A stretch of 64,000 nt of DNA from Oscillospiraceae bacterium (GCA_902779945.1 CACZDN010000001.1:124001-188000), one strand, 5' to 3'; numbered from the stretch's first letter, positions 1-8,188 are shown. The notes: generated by a model not told the origin, from the sequence alone. Numbers and translations: made by a program.

Positions 1-249
1 ATCCAGCTCCGGCAGGGCTGCGACCTCAACGCCCACCTCGGCGAGAGCTGCAGGCAGTACTGCTATGACGTGACCAACTATCCGGGAGGGGAGGGCAAGA
101 TCATTGTCTCCCTCTACATCCAGGACGGGACGGTCATCGCGGGCGACGTACACTCCACCGCGGTCAACGGCTTCATGCACGGCCTCAAGCGCAGCGAAAT
201 CGGCACGAACGCCCGCGGAGAGACCGGCGCGAGCGCCGAAGAACGCTGA
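1..249 (+). CDS. C-terminal part of a probably secreted protein (DUF4830-like)
   Basis: Frame 1 is open from the first base to the TGA at 247-249, giving 82 residues; the start lies outside the window. The fragment has two close cysteines (SCRQYC) and then a strand-rich stretch with the phrase VIAGDVHSTAVNGFMHG. That phrase resembles, from memory, the C-terminus of DUF4830 proteins, small exported clostridial proteins of unknown role; this is a weak assignment. It converges on asnA. The last ten or so residues (RGETGASAEER) are polar and probably disordered. Function unknown. Confidence 0.55.
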   Translation: MQLRQGCDLNAHLGESCRQYCYDVTNYPGGEGKIIVSLYIQDGTVIAGDVHSTAVNGFMHGLKRSEIGTNARGETGASAEER

Positions 250-387
250 AAAAAGGCCGCAGCAAAACACCGGCGAAGCGACGAAGGAGCTTCCTGCCTG
301 AGGTTTCCGAAAACCTCCTGAGAAAGATCCTTCGGCTCCGCTTCGCCCGGCCCGGATGACATAGCGTTTTGAGACAGCCGATTCGCT

Positions 388-421
388 CCGCAAAGCCATG
401 ACATGCTTTCAGGCTTTGCGG
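388..421 (-). terminator. Hairpin downstream of asnA
   Basis: On the minus strand CCGCAAAGCC and GGCTTTGCGG form a 10-bp stem around a 14-nt loop, about 20 nt beyond the asnA stop. It sits between two convergent genes. There is no U tract, so it may be a weak or Rho-assisted terminator, or only an mRNA-stabilising stem. The rest of 250-439 holds no gene. Confidence 0.35.
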
Positions 422-439
422 CAGCCGCTTTCCGTTTGT

Positions 440-1453
440 TCAGAGGAGCATGACGCCCGCTTCTTCGCAGATCGCCTGGGTCTCCGCGTCCCAGATGGAG
501 GCCTGCACCTCGCCAATGTGTGCCTTGCCGAGCAGTAGCATCGACAGCCGCGACTGGCCGATGCCGCCGCCGATGGTCAGCGGCAGCTCCCCGGCGAGCA
601 GGGCCCTGTGATAGGGCAGCGTGCGCCGCTCGTCGCAGCCGGCGAGAGTGAGCTGGCGGTCCAGGGATTCGGGATCGACGCGGATGCCCATGGAGGAGAT
701 CTCCATCGCGCAGCCCAGCAGATCGTCCCAGAACATGATGTCGCCGTTGAGATCCCAGTCGTCGTAGTCCGGGGCGCGCCCGTCGTGCTTCCTGCCGGAC
801 CTGAGCTTCTTGCCGATGCCGATGATGAAGGCGGTCCGGTGCTCCCTGACATAGATATTCTCGCGCTGCTTGGGCGTGAGCCCGGGATACAGGTCCTCGA
901 GCTGCTGGGTGGTGACGAAGCTGACGCGCTTTTCGAGCTTCGGCAGGCTCGCCAGCTGCGGATAGATCGCCTGCATGGTGCTCTGCGTGTCGCAGATCGC
1001 GGCGACGATGTCCATGACCGTCAGCTTGAGATAGTCGAGATTGCGGTTTTCCGGCAGGATGACCTTTTCCCAGTCCCACTGGTCGACGTAGACGGAGTGC
1101 AGATTGTCCAGCTCGTCCTCGTCGCGGCGGATGGCGTTCATGTCGGTGTAGATGCCCTTGCCGGGCCAGAAGCTGTAGCGCTTGAGCGCCAGACGCTTCC
1201 ACTTGGCGAGAGACTGCACCACCTCCGCCTTCGCGTCGGCGTGGAGGATATCGAAGGCGACCGGCCGCTCATAGCCGTTCAGGTTGTCGTTCAGGCCGGA
1301 GTTCTCGTCCACAAAAAGCGGCGCCGAGACCCGGTAGAGATCCAGCTTCGCGCCGAGATTGTCCGCGAAAATGCGCTTCAAAAGGCTGATCGCCTTCTGG
1401 GTATCGTAGATGGAAAGCAGGCTTTTGTAGCCCTCGGGGATGAATGTGTGCAT
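440..1453 (-). CDS. asnA: Aspartate-ammonia ligase (asparagine synthetase A)
   Basis: 337 residues, the usual AsnA length. AsnA makes asparagine from aspartate, ammonia and ATP in the cytoplasm and has a class II aminoacyl-tRNA synthetase fold. Typical family stretches are present: SGLNDNLNGYERPVAFDI near residue 53, FWPGKGIYTDMNAIRRDE near 95, and the ATP-binding GGGIGQSRLSMLL near 295. The start has a strong AAGGAGG ribosome binding site 8 nt upstream. It follows the DUF4364 gene by 12 nt, so the two are probably one transcript from the promoter at 2027-2055. Recognition is secure at full length. Confidence 0.96.
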   Translation of the reverse strand: MHTFIPEGYKSLLSIYDTQKAISLLKRIFADNLGAKLDLYRVSAPLFVDENSGLNDNLNGYERPVAFDILHADAKAEVVQSLAKWKRLALKRYSFWPGKGIYTDMNAIRRDEDELDNLHSVYVDQWDWEKVILPENRNLDYLKLTVMDIVAAICDTQSTMQAIYPQLASLPKLEKRVSFVTTQQLEDLYPGLTPKQRENIYVREHRTAFIIGIGKKLRSGRKHDGRAPDYDDWDLNGDIMFWDDLLGCAMEISSMGIRVDPESLDRQLTLAGCDERRTLPYHRALLAGELPLTIGGGIGQSRLSMLLLGKAHIGEVQASIWDAETQAICEEAGVMLL

Positions 1454-1465
1454 AGATGTTCCTCC

Positions 1466-1996
1466 TTATTCGTCGGGCGGCGTGTCGAGCATATCCATGA
1501 TTTTTTGATAATAGCGTTCCGCGCCCTCGCGGAAATTCGCCTCGATCCTTTTGGCGTGCTCCTCGCCGCCGCACAGCAGGCGCAGCCGGATGACGTCCCC
1601 CTCGCCGTCGGACATGGCCAGGCGCACAAAGCAGCCGTTTTTGTCCGTCGTGTGCTCCGCCCTGATCATGGCGAGGCGGCGCAGCTTTTCACGCATCGGG
1701 GCCAGCAGCTTCTCGGCCCTCTTGCGCACGGAATAGGGGATGCTGGTCTCCACGATCTCCACGTTTTTTGCGCCCTTTTCTGTGATCTGAAAGCCCTCCG
1801 CGCTCTCGGCGACAAGGCCGTTGTCGATGAGGTCGGCCAGACAGTCGGAGTAGTCGAAGTATCCGACGCCGTTGTCGCACTCGCGGCAGAGGTCGCTCAG
1901 ATAGGTCGGGTCCACCACGCCGGGCAGACGGCGCAGGACGAACAGAATCAGTATTTTGATGTCGAGCTCCTCGTGAATAAAGCCCAGGCGGTCCAT
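1466..1996 (-). CDS. DUF4364 family protein, winged-helix regulator-like
   Basis: 176 residues from MDRLGFIHEE, chosen because GGGGG lies about 8 nt upstream; ATG at 1999 is the alternative. The opening (IHEELDIKILILFVLRRLPG) and the rest of the N-terminal part look like a PadR/MarR-like winged helix, followed by a mixed C-terminal domain, the layout of DUF4364 proteins common in Clostridia. No ligand or target is known. It is the first gene of a two-gene transcript with asnA, which makes local control of ammonia assimilation possible, but nothing in the sequence proves this. Confidence 0.8.
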   Translation of the reverse strand: MDRLGFIHEELDIKILILFVLRRLPGVVDPTYLSDLCRECDNGVGYFDYSDCLADLIDNGLVAESAEGFQITEKGAKNVEIVETSIPYSVRKRAEKLLAPMREKLRRLAMIRAEHTTDKNGCFVRLAMSDGEGDVIRLRLLCGGEEHAKRIEANFREGAERYYQKIMDMLDTPPDE

Positions 1997-2026
1997 CATA
2001 TCGCCCCCTAACCAAATGACTTCGTT

Positions 2027-2055
2027 ATTATACATGCGCGCGCCCGGTATTTCAA
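2027..2055 (-). promoter_or_regulatory. Promoter of the DUF4364-asnA operon
   Basis: TTGAAA (2050-2055) and TATAAT (2027-2032) are separated by exactly 17 nt on the minus strand. The predicted start is about 20 nt before the gene, giving a short leader. Confidence 0.8.
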
Positions 2056-2128
2056 GTCTTCTTTGCAGCCCAAAATCACGGGCGGGCGGCTATCACGCCC
2101 GAAGCGGGGCGCGCATACACTGTAGTGC

Positions 2129-2290
2129 AAGGGCAACGCCGCATCATTCGGCGAGAGCGAATCCCGAGAATAATCGGGTTCTGACGAAGACTTTTTCAGC
2201 AGGAATACTTTGCGTATTGCAAGAAAAAGCAACAAAATCAGGACATATTTTTTCCGGGAGGCGCCGATGCGGATTGTGCGGTGTTGCCCA
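2129..2290 (-). repeat. MITE-like inverted-repeat element, copy 1
   Basis: About 162 bp bounded by GGGCAACGCCGCATCATTCG on the left and GGATTGTGCGGTGTTGCCC on the right, the same terminal inverted repeats as the copies at 8022, 34161, 37828 and 41971 but read in the opposite orientation. The interior keeps the TTTTTC-like hairpin and the GAATCCCGAGAATAATCGGG segment in diverged form. It fills the gap between the divergent DUF4364 gene and the gene at 2319, so it may carry part of the latter's 5' region. No transposase is encoded. Confidence 0.75.
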
Positions 2291-2318
2291 AGCTATTTCA
2301 TGAGCAGGAGGTATCTGT

Positions 2319-3104
2319 ATGGCTGACAGAGTAACGGCCGGGCCGCTGGAGAGTCCGGCATCCATCCGGGAAGCCGTATGCGTCAATACGCGAAAGATCT
2401 TCGACAGCTGCCGCGACAAGGACTGCGTGGACGATCTGCGCGTCTACCCGACCGAGAGCTCCCAGACCTACATAGAGAGCGCCCTGAGCATACGCCCGAA
2501 GAGCGCGCAGCTTGTGAGCGTGGATGTGAGTGTCGAGCCTGTGAGCTTTAACCGCGGCTACTATACGGTGGACTGCACGTATTTCTACAACGTGACCGGC
2601 GAAACCTTCCCCGCGGGGGAGACCGTTGAGGGCCTGTGCGTCTTTGACAAGCGCGTGATGCTCTTCGGCAGCGTCGGCAGCGTGCGCACCTACCGCTCGG
2701 ACGGGGACGAGGCGGGCACGGTCGACGCCCCCGTCGCCGTTGTGAGCGCGGTGGACCCGATCTGCCTGCACTGCAAGCTCGTCGACGCCGAGACCGTCAT
2801 CGCCACCGAGCTGGAGCACCGCAGCATCCCCGAGGGAATCCGCAAGGCCTTCGCGGAGCGCCTGGTCTTCAGCGACACCGCGCGCCGCTGGTTTGCGACC
2901 ATCGGCCAGTTCAGCATCATCCGTCTCGAGCGCGACACCCAGCTCGTCGTCCCGGCTTACGACTACTGTATGCCGGAAAAGGAGTGCCCCGGCACGATCA
3001 CCGACGACCCCTGCACCCTTTTCAGCCGCATCCACTTCCCGGTCGAGGAGTTCTTCCCGCCCGACAGCATCAGCGAGACCGACGACTATCACAGCTACAA
3101 ATAA
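2319..3104 (+). CDS. Conserved clostridial protein of unknown function
   Basis: 261 residues, started at an ATG with AGGAGG 7 nt upstream. The N-terminal region holds the phrase AVCVNTRKIFDSCRDKDC with three cysteines, followed by a strand-rich body (VSVDVSVEPVSFNRGYYTVD) and another cysteine cluster (DPICLHC near residue 148, CMPEKEC near 219). I recognise the N-terminal phrase as recurring in unnamed Clostridia proteins but know no function. There is no signal peptide or membrane segment. It ends 2 nt before a terminator hairpin and appears to be a single-gene unit. A spore-structure role is conceivable from the strand-rich, cysteine-containing make-up, but that is a guess. Confidence 0.8.
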   Translation: MADRVTAGPLESPASIREAVCVNTRKIFDSCRDKDCVDDLRVYPTESSQTYIESALSIRPKSAQLVSVDVSVEPVSFNRGYYTVDCTYFYNVTGETFPAGETVEGLCVFDKRVMLFGSVGSVRTYRSDGDEAGTVDAPVAVVSAVDPICLHCKLVDAETVIATELEHRSIPEGIRKAFAERLVFSDTARRWFATIGQFSIIRLERDTQLVVPAYDYCMPEKECPGTITDDPCTLFSRIHFPVEEFFPPDSISETDDYHSYK

Positions 3105-3106
3105 CC

Positions 3107-3130
3107 AAAGCCGCCCGACAGGGCGGCTTT
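3107..3130 (+). terminator. Terminator after the gene at 2319
   Basis: AAAGCCGCCC-gaca-GGGCGGCTTT, a 10-bp stem with a 4-nt loop directly after the stop. The flanking A and T runs mean it could work in both directions. Confidence 0.75.
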
Positions 3131-3175
3131 GCAATTATGAAAACCGAGTTATGTAAATTAAGACGCGGAACGGGA

Positions 3176-3271
3176 AGGGCAATACCGCATAATTCGGCAA
3201 GAGCAGATCCTGAGAAAATTTGGGTTCTGATAAAGGCACTTTTTCGCAGATGTACTTTGTGTACCTCAAGG
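3176..3271 (-). repeat. MITE-like element, truncated copy 2
   Basis: The left 95 bp match the reverse complement of the copy at 8022 (AGGGCAATACCGCATAATTC through TGTACTTTGTGTACCTCAAG) and the match then stops abruptly at about 3271. The second half, including one terminal repeat, is missing. The break falls at the 3' end of the metallophosphoesterase gene, whose TGA stop (3266-3268) is inside the element. Confidence 0.8.
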
Positions 3272-4492
3272 AAAGCCGCTGTCCTCGCCGAACATATTGA
3301 TGTGCGCGCCGATCCGCACAAAGTTTAATGAGCGGTTGGCCGTGTCGACGCACAGGACCGTCAGAAGATCCTCGCTTTTCTGACCGGCCGCGCGAGGGAG
3401 AAAGGAGGTATACGAAGTCCACATGTTGCCGCCGGAAAAGAGGGCCGAGCTGTCGTTGATATAGGCGACCTGATCGGGGTGCGCCGCGATATGCCCGATC
3501 CCCTGGCAGTGTACATGGCCGCGGATGTAGCAGGCAAAGCGGCTGTCCGAGCGGGAGGAGAAATCGGCCGAAACGCTGACGTCAGCCTCGTTCCCGGCCG
3601 GGACGATCGCATAGCTGCGGTACAGGCTCGTCCTGTTGATAAACGCGTCCACGATATCGGCGACGATCGTCCCGTCCATATATGTACCCGATTGGCGCCA
3701 TTCAGTCGTGTTGCTGACGCCGGCCGCCCCAATGTGCTGCGGCGTAACGCTCTGGTCGACGAGCACGGGATCTCCGGAGTGTTCCGCGATGATGACCGTA
3801 TAGTCGTCCGGGGTCGAACTGAGCGCGGACACGAGCCAGGAGATCTGATCCTGAAGATATATGATATGATCTCCGTAATAGAAAAACCCCTCGGTGTTCC
3901 TGTCGTCCGGGAAATCGTAGCAGTTGAGCAGGATGAGACGTATCCCGTAGGTGTCAAAATCCTGATAGCCGTAGCCTCTGCCGCTGTAGACCGCACCCGT
4001 ATTGATGGGCTTCAGAAGGGCTTGCGTCGCTTGCTCAACGGTGCATTCTCTCCATATTCTTTCGCGGCTGTCGTGATTGCCCAGGACCGCAAACACGGGC
4101 TTTTTCGCCTCGGCAAAGGCCGATACGGCGTTGGGCGCGTCTCCGCCGCCATAGCCGGAGTATTCCACATCGCCGAGATGGATCGCAGCGTCGATAGCGT
4201 CGCAGGCGTTCAGGATAGCGATCGCGTTCTCGATCCGCTCGGTATCGCCGTGGGTGTCGGTCATCATGAGCAGCGCGAAGTTCTTTCGCGGCACTCCCGT
4301 ATACAGCTCCCCGCGATAGGCGTCGGCCCCCGCGTAGACATTGGTGATCTGATCGTCGTATTTGGCAAGCAGCGCACTGCCGTCCGGCAATTCGGCAGAC
4401 GCAGCTGCCGGGAGGGAAATCGTCAAAGCCGCAAGAACCACAAGCGCAGCGGTCTGCCTGAGAATGCAGGATAGTCTGTATGAGCGCGTCAT
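3266..4492 (-). CDS. Exported metallophosphoesterase
   Basis: 408 residues with a signal peptide (residues 1-33: arginine, then a long hydrophobic stretch ending ASA). The calcineurin-type metal site is complete: DTH at 79-81, GD at 107-108, GNHD at 138-141, a later AEHS and GHVH. Such enzymes hydrolyse phosphomono- or diesters outside the cytoplasm; the substrate cannot be read from sequence. Downstream of GHVH the protein runs to a C-terminus (GEDSGFP) fixed by a TGA that belongs to the MITE remnant, so the original C-terminus may have been longer or different. It lies 40 nt after the next metallophosphoesterase and is probably in that operon. Confidence 0.88.
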   Translation of the reverse strand: MTRSYRLSCILRQTAALVVLAALTISLPAAASAELPDGSALLAKYDDQITNVYAGADAYRGELYTGVPRKNFALLMMTDTHGDTERIENAIAILNACDAIDAAIHLGDVEYSGYGGGDAPNAVSAFAEAKKPVFAVLGNHDSRERIWRECTVEQATQALLKPINTGAVYSGRGYGYQDFDTYGIRLILLNCYDFPDDRNTEGFFYYGDHIIYLQDQISWLVSALSSTPDDYTVIIAEHSGDPVLVDQSVTPQHIGAAGVSNTTEWRQSGTYMDGTIVADIVDAFINRTSLYRSYAIVPAGNEADVSVSADFSSRSDSRFACYIRGHVHCQGIGHIAAHPDQVAYINDSSALFSGGNMWTSYTSFLPRAAGQKSEDLLTVLCVDTANRSLNFVRIGAHINMFGEDSGFP

Positions 4493-4532
4493 GCTGTCCC
4501 TTCCTTTCTGAGTCTTTCAGACTGCCGGTCTG

Positions 4533-5780
4533 TCAATTCTGCCACGCAAGCGTGAAGCCGCGCAGCTCCGGGACCGCGGTCTCGATCAGATCGCGCAGCC
4601 ACCAGCCGTAGGCATAGCCCTCCGCACAGCGGAAAAACGGCCCGTACCCCGGCATGGCCTCCAGCTCCGCACGCCTGTCGCTGAGACTGCCGTCCCAGTA
4701 GGCGTCCATGGCCGCGTAGAAGAAGTCCGCGGCCTGTTCCTTTTCTTTTCTGCTCAGCGGGTTTTTCTCCGACATGTAGGCCACGTTGAGCTCGGCATAC
4801 TCCCGCAGGCCGTCCTGCTGCCAGTCGGCAAAATCCAGCAGCACGCGGTCCTTCAGGCCTTCCTGCCGCGCCCAGCTCTCCACGTCGATGCGGCGCGGCG
4901 CGTAGCGGATGCCGCCGTCCGTCAGATCCAGCAGACTGTAGCCCGTCGGATAGCCGAGCAGGTACTCCGTCAGAAGCTCCGTCAGCCCGTCCTCCCGGTA
5001 CACCGCCCGCAGGTGCATGTGCCCGCTCAGATAGAGCGGCGCGCCGTATTGCCGCAGCAGCGCCGCGAGGCGATCCCCGTTTTGCAGACAGTAGCCGCTG
5101 CCGGGCTGGCGGCTGATCTCCGGCAGGAGGTTGTAGTGCCCCGCACAGAGGACGTGAAGCCCCTCGTCCGCGGCCTTTTGCAGCATCGTCTCCGCCCAGC
5201 GCAGGGTCTCCTCCGATAAAAAGGCGTCCTCGTGCGCCGGCGGGTCCGCAAGGTCGATCGCGCCGACACTGTAGCCGCCCGTGTCCAGCATCAGGAGCAG
5301 AAGCCCGTCGCGCACGATGCAGTAGCTCAGCGAGACCGCGTCCCGGCTGTACGCCTCGTCGTATCCGAAGGCCGCGTAAAACTCCGCAAACTCCGTCTGC
5401 GTCGTCGGCGCGAGATCGTGGTTCCCGGGGACAACGTAGACGTCCAGCCCGGTTTTCTCCGCCTGCCGCAGCTTTTCGGCCAGCGCGGCGTGGCGCGGGT
5501 ACTTTCCGCCGTTGACCAGGTCCCCGGTCAGAAGGATCATCTTCGCACCCTGCTGTCCGGCGTCCCACAGGAGCGCGTCGACAAGCTCCATGTTGTACTG
5601 GATCGCCGTGGCGTCCCGGCCCTTTTTGACGTCGTCGGGGTTGAAATGCAGGTCGGACGCGACCGCGACCCGCAGTCCGTCCGCGGGAAAATCCGCCGCC
5701 GCAGACAGAGAGCCGGACAGCATGAGCAGCGCGAGCAGCAGGAGCGCGAGCGCCCGTTTCCGAATACGCTCAGCCTTCAT
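4533..5780 (-). CDS. Exported metallophosphoesterase
   Basis: 415 residues from MKAERIRKR, a signal-peptide start (KRALALLLLALLMLSG, cleavage near AAA-DFP). An upstream in-frame extension exists but belongs to the overlapping radical SAM gene. Metal ligands are visible: DLH 43-45, GDLVN 86-90, GNHD 119-122, GHYN and GHMH. The C-terminal 130 residues are a separate alpha-helical region unlike the neighbouring 408-residue enzyme, so the two are paralogues with different tails. The start overlaps the radical SAM stop by 11 nt (ATGAAGGCTGA), implying translational coupling. Substrate unknown. Confidence 0.88.
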   Translation of the reverse strand: MKAERIRKRALALLLLALLMLSGSLSAAADFPADGLRVAVASDLHFNPDDVKKGRDATAIQYNMELVDALLWDAGQQGAKMILLTGDLVNGGKYPRHAALAEKLRQAEKTGLDVYVVPGNHDLAPTTQTEFAEFYAAFGYDEAYSRDAVSLSYCIVRDGLLLLMLDTGGYSVGAIDLADPPAHEDAFLSEETLRWAETMLQKAADEGLHVLCAGHYNLLPEISRQPGSGYCLQNGDRLAALLRQYGAPLYLSGHMHLRAVYREDGLTELLTEYLLGYPTGYSLLDLTDGGIRYAPRRIDVESWARQEGLKDRVLLDFADWQQDGLREYAELNVAYMSEKNPLSRKEKEQAADFFYAAMDAYWDGSLSDRRAELEAMPGYGPFFRCAEGYAYGWWLRDLIETAVPELRGFTLAWQN

Positions 5781-6888
5781 CGTGCCCGTCGGCTTTCTGC
5801 GCCTTCGCGAGCTGCGCCACGAGCTCCCGCTTCTCATACAGGACGCAGCCGCCGGCGTGGTCCTCCAGCAGATGCCCGCCCTCGCGCAGCGAAACGAACA
5901 GTCTGGACTGCAGCGCCTCGCGCAGAGAGGTCTCGGCCGCGTTGATGTCCGAATAGGGGGAGAAGGGGCAGGGCTCCGCGCCGCCGTGGGAATTGATATG
6001 GAAGAAGCCCCTGCCCGCCGCGAGGCAGCCGCCGGAGCTTTTCTCATCCCCGGGGAAGGAGACGAAGACCATCTCCCCGCGCTCCCGGCGCAGGCGGTCG
6101 ATCCCCTCGCGGATGCACTCCCGCTCGGCGTCACCGGGGGCCAGGTGCCGTGCCTCTTCGGTCACCGGCACGAATTCGATGTAAAACACCGCCTTGCACC
6201 CGCGCGAGGCCAGCGTGTCGATAAAGGTGTCCGACAAGACCTCTTCCAGATTCTCGGTCGTGACCGTCACAGAGCAGCCGAACAGCAGGCCGCGGTCCCG
6301 CAGCGTCTCCATATTGGCGATGAGTCTGTCATAGACGCCCGCGCCGCGCCTCAGGTCGGTCGCCTCGCGGCCGCCCTCAATGCTCATTACGGGGATCAGG
6401 TTGCGGCTCTGGTCAAAGAGGGAGACATAGCGCTCGTCCAGAAAGCTCCCGTTGGTAAAGATGGGGAAGAGGATGGACGGCATCTGCCCCGCGGCTTCAA
6501 GCACGTCCCGCCGCAGCATCGGCTCGCCCCCCGCGAGGAGGATAAAGCTGATGCCCAGCTCCTCGGCCTCCCGGAAGATGTTCTGCCACTGCTCCGCGCT
6601 GAGCTGCCGCACGGGCGCGCAGTCGGCCGTCGCGTGATTTGCGCGGGAGTAGCAGCCCGCGCAGTGCAGGTTGCAGCTCGATGTGATGCTCGCGATCAGA
6701 TAGGCGGGGACATGCAGACCGCCGCTCTCGTTTTCCGCGCGGCGCCGGGAGGCCCGCTTCGAAGCCGCGGCAAAGCGCGCCATGAAGAGGCTCTCCTTCG
6801 GGTCGCGCAGCGTGGCGCGGACCGCGTCCTTCACGATGGCCTCCACGCCCTCGGTCAGATACTGTTGGATATCCAGCGTCTCCGTCAT
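5770..6888 (-). CDS. Radical SAM protein with SPASM-like C-terminus
   Basis: 372 residues from MTETLDIQ, preceded by GAGG; the open frame extends further upstream into the glutathione peroxidase gene. The cluster motif CX3CX2C is at C72, C76 and C79 (SCNLHCAGCYSR), followed by AGGEPML, the usual SAM-binding GGE. C-terminal cysteines (GGCLAAG, PCPFS, GGCVLY) suggest an auxiliary iron-sulfur cluster as in SPASM/twitch proteins. Such proteins often modify peptides or other enzymes, and no small peptide gene is visible nearby. It is coupled by 11-nt overlap to two exported metallophosphoesterases, an unusual pairing. Confidence 0.85.
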   Translation of the reverse strand: MTETLDIQQYLTEGVEAIVKDAVRATLRDPKESLFMARFAAASKRASRRRAENESGGLHVPAYLIASITSSCNLHCAGCYSRANHATADCAPVRQLSAEQWQNIFREAEELGISFILLAGGEPMLRRDVLEAAGQMPSILFPIFTNGSFLDERYVSLFDQSRNLIPVMSIEGGREATDLRRGAGVYDRLIANMETLRDRGLLFGCSVTVTTENLEEVLSDTFIDTLASRGCKAVFYIEFVPVTEEARHLAPGDAERECIREGIDRLRRERGEMVFVSFPGDEKSSGGCLAAGRGFFHINSHGGAEPCPFSPYSDINAAETSLREALQSRLFVSLREGGHLLEDHAGGCVLYEKRELVAQLAKAQKADGHDEG

Positions 6889-6901
6889 GTCAGACCGCCT
6901 C

Positions 6902-7453
6902 TCACGCCTGCAGCGCAGCGTCCACGGCCGCCCTGACCTCCGCCATGTCCACCGTGGGCTCAAAGCGCGCGACCACATGGCCCTCGCGGTCGACGAGGAA
7001 CTTGGTGAAGTTCCATCTGATATACGCCTTGTCGCCGAAGGTCTTGTTGTTCATATCCGAAAACTTCTGCAGTGCCGCGTTCTTGAGTCCCTTGCCGAAC
7101 CCGGCAAAGGGCTTCTCCGTGGACAGATACACGAACAGGGGATCGGCATTGTCGCCGTTGACGTCGATCTTGGCAAACTGCGGGAACTCCGTCCCGAATT
7201 TCAGCGTGCAGAATTTGTGGATCTCATCCTCCGAGCCGGGGGCCTGGTTGGCGAACTGGTTGCAGGGGAAGTCTAGGATCTCAAAGCCCCGGTCCCGCAT
7301 ATCCCGGTACATCGCCTCCAGAGGCTCATAGTGGGGCGTAAAGCCGCAGCCCGTGGCGGTGTTCACGATGAGCAGCACCTTGCCCCGGTATTCCGAAAGG
7401 CTGAGCTCCTTGCCCTCCATGTCCCTGACTGTGAAATCATAAATGCTTTTCAT
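6902..7453 (-). CDS. Glutathione peroxidase family thiol peroxidase
   Basis: 183 residues from MKSIYDFTV; AAGGAG sits 10 nt upstream, and the upstream MKRSKYN codons belong to the end of the ohrR-type gene. The peroxidatic residue is Cys36 in NTATGCGFTP (not selenocysteine), with the conserved FPCNQFANQ and WNFTKFLV segments that bring in the Gln and Trp of the active site. In bacteria without glutathione these enzymes usually use thioredoxin to reduce hydroperoxides (family knowledge). It starts 1 nt past the stop of the MarR gene and is surely cotranscribed with it. Confidence 0.93.
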   Translation of the reverse strand: MKSIYDFTVRDMEGKELSLSEYRGKVLLIVNTATGCGFTPHYEPLEAMYRDMRDRGFEILDFPCNQFANQAPGSEDEIHKFCTLKFGTEFPQFAKIDVNGDNADPLFVYLSTEKPFAGFGKGLKNAALQKFSDMNNKTFGDKAYIRWNFTKFLVDREGHVVARFEPTVDMAEVRAAVDAALQA

Positions 7454-7454
7454 G

Positions 7455-7925
7455 TTATATTTGCTCCTTTTCAATTGATTTTTTGCATGTCTTCTGGTTT
7501 TCCAACAGCTCGTACAGCAGCTCGTACAGCGTCTGCGCCTTTTCCGGGGGCAGCTCGATGCACGCCGCGACCTTCGCGGGGACGTCCTTCGCCTGCTCCT
7601 GCAGGGCGCGTCCGGCCTCCGTCAGCGTGACGACGACGACGCGGTCGTCCTCCTCGCTGCGCCGCCTCTCCACATACCCGGCCTGCTGCATCTTTTTGAG
7701 AAGAGGGGACAGGGTCCCGTTGTCCAGCATCAGCCGCTCGCAGAGCTCCCCGACGCTGAGCCCGTCCCTCTCCCACAGCACAAGAAACACAATGTACTGC
7801 GTATAGGTGAGCCCCAGGGGCTTGAGCCAGGGCGTATACAGACCGATCACATTCCGCGACGCGGCATAGAGCGGAAAGCACAGCTGATTGGCAAGCCGCA
7901 TCGCCGCGTGATAATCGTACTCCAT
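7455..7925 (-). CDS. OhrR-type MarR family organic-peroxide sensor
   Basis: 156 residues. The opening matches OhrR closely: Cys16 in LANQLCFPLYAASR is the peroxide-reactive cysteine, and LGLTYTQYIVFLVLWE precedes the winged-helix DNA-binding part (GTLSPLLKKMQQAGYV, then the wing with ERRRSEEDDRVV). OhrR represses its own operon until Cys16 is oxidised. The gene directly precedes a thiol peroxidase, and an inverted repeat covers its promoter, so self-repression of a peroxide-detoxifying pair is a strong inference. The start has AGGAGG 8 nt upstream. Confidence 0.92.
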   Translation of the reverse strand: MEYDYHAAMRLANQLCFPLYAASRNVIGLYTPWLKPLGLTYTQYIVFLVLWERDGLSVGELCERLMLDNGTLSPLLKKMQQAGYVERRRSEEDDRVVVVTLTEAGRALQEQAKDVPAKVAACIELPPEKAQTLYELLYELLENQKTCKKSIEKEQI

Positions 7926-7945
7926 GGCATATCCCTCCTCTCATA

Positions 7946-7976
7946 ATATTTGGTACGATTAGATTGTATCAAATAT
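7946..7976. promoter_or_regulatory. Operator for the OhrR-type repressor
   Basis: ATATTTGGTAC and GTATCAAATAT are 11-bp arms (one mismatch) around a 9-nt spacer, covering the -10 box and predicted start of the promoter at 7963-7991. Position and symmetry fit a MarR-dimer site. Confidence 0.75.
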
Positions 7977-7991
7977 AAAACAGGATGTCAA
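7963..7991 (-). promoter_or_regulatory. Promoter of the ohrR-type/peroxidase pair
   Basis: TTGACA (7986-7991), a 17-nt spacer and TACAAT (7963-7968) on the minus strand. It overlaps the operator at 7946-7976, as expected for steric repression. Confidence 0.85.
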
Positions 7992-8021
7992 GACCTCTTC
8001 GCATTTTTTGGCGGAAATCGC

Positions 8022-8188
8022 TTAAGGCAACACCGCACAATCCGCCTGCGGCATCTCCTGGAAAATTTGCGCCCTGATTTCGTCACTTTTTCTTGAGGTA
8101 CACAAAGTACATCTGTGAAAAAGCGCCTTTATCAGAACCCAAATTTTCTCAGGATCTGTTCTTGCCGAATTATGCGGTATTGCCTTAA
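8022..8188 (+). repeat. MITE-like inverted-repeat element, copy 3 (complete)
   Basis: 167 bp starting TTAAGGCAACACCGCACAAT and ending GAATTATGCGGTATTGCCTTAA, giving near-perfect terminal inverted repeats with TTAA at both outer ends. Inside is a second stem, CTTTTTC ... GAAAAAG, around GAGGTACACAAAGTACATC, itself nearly palindromic. It has no coding capacity. The remaining 130 nt up to 8318 show nothing recognisable. Confidence 0.85.

Noticed and set aside
608..2011. 467-codon open frame on the plus strand across asnA and the DUF4364 gene
   Set aside because: Opposite to asnA and the DUF4364 gene, with antisense-type composition and no ribosome binding site.
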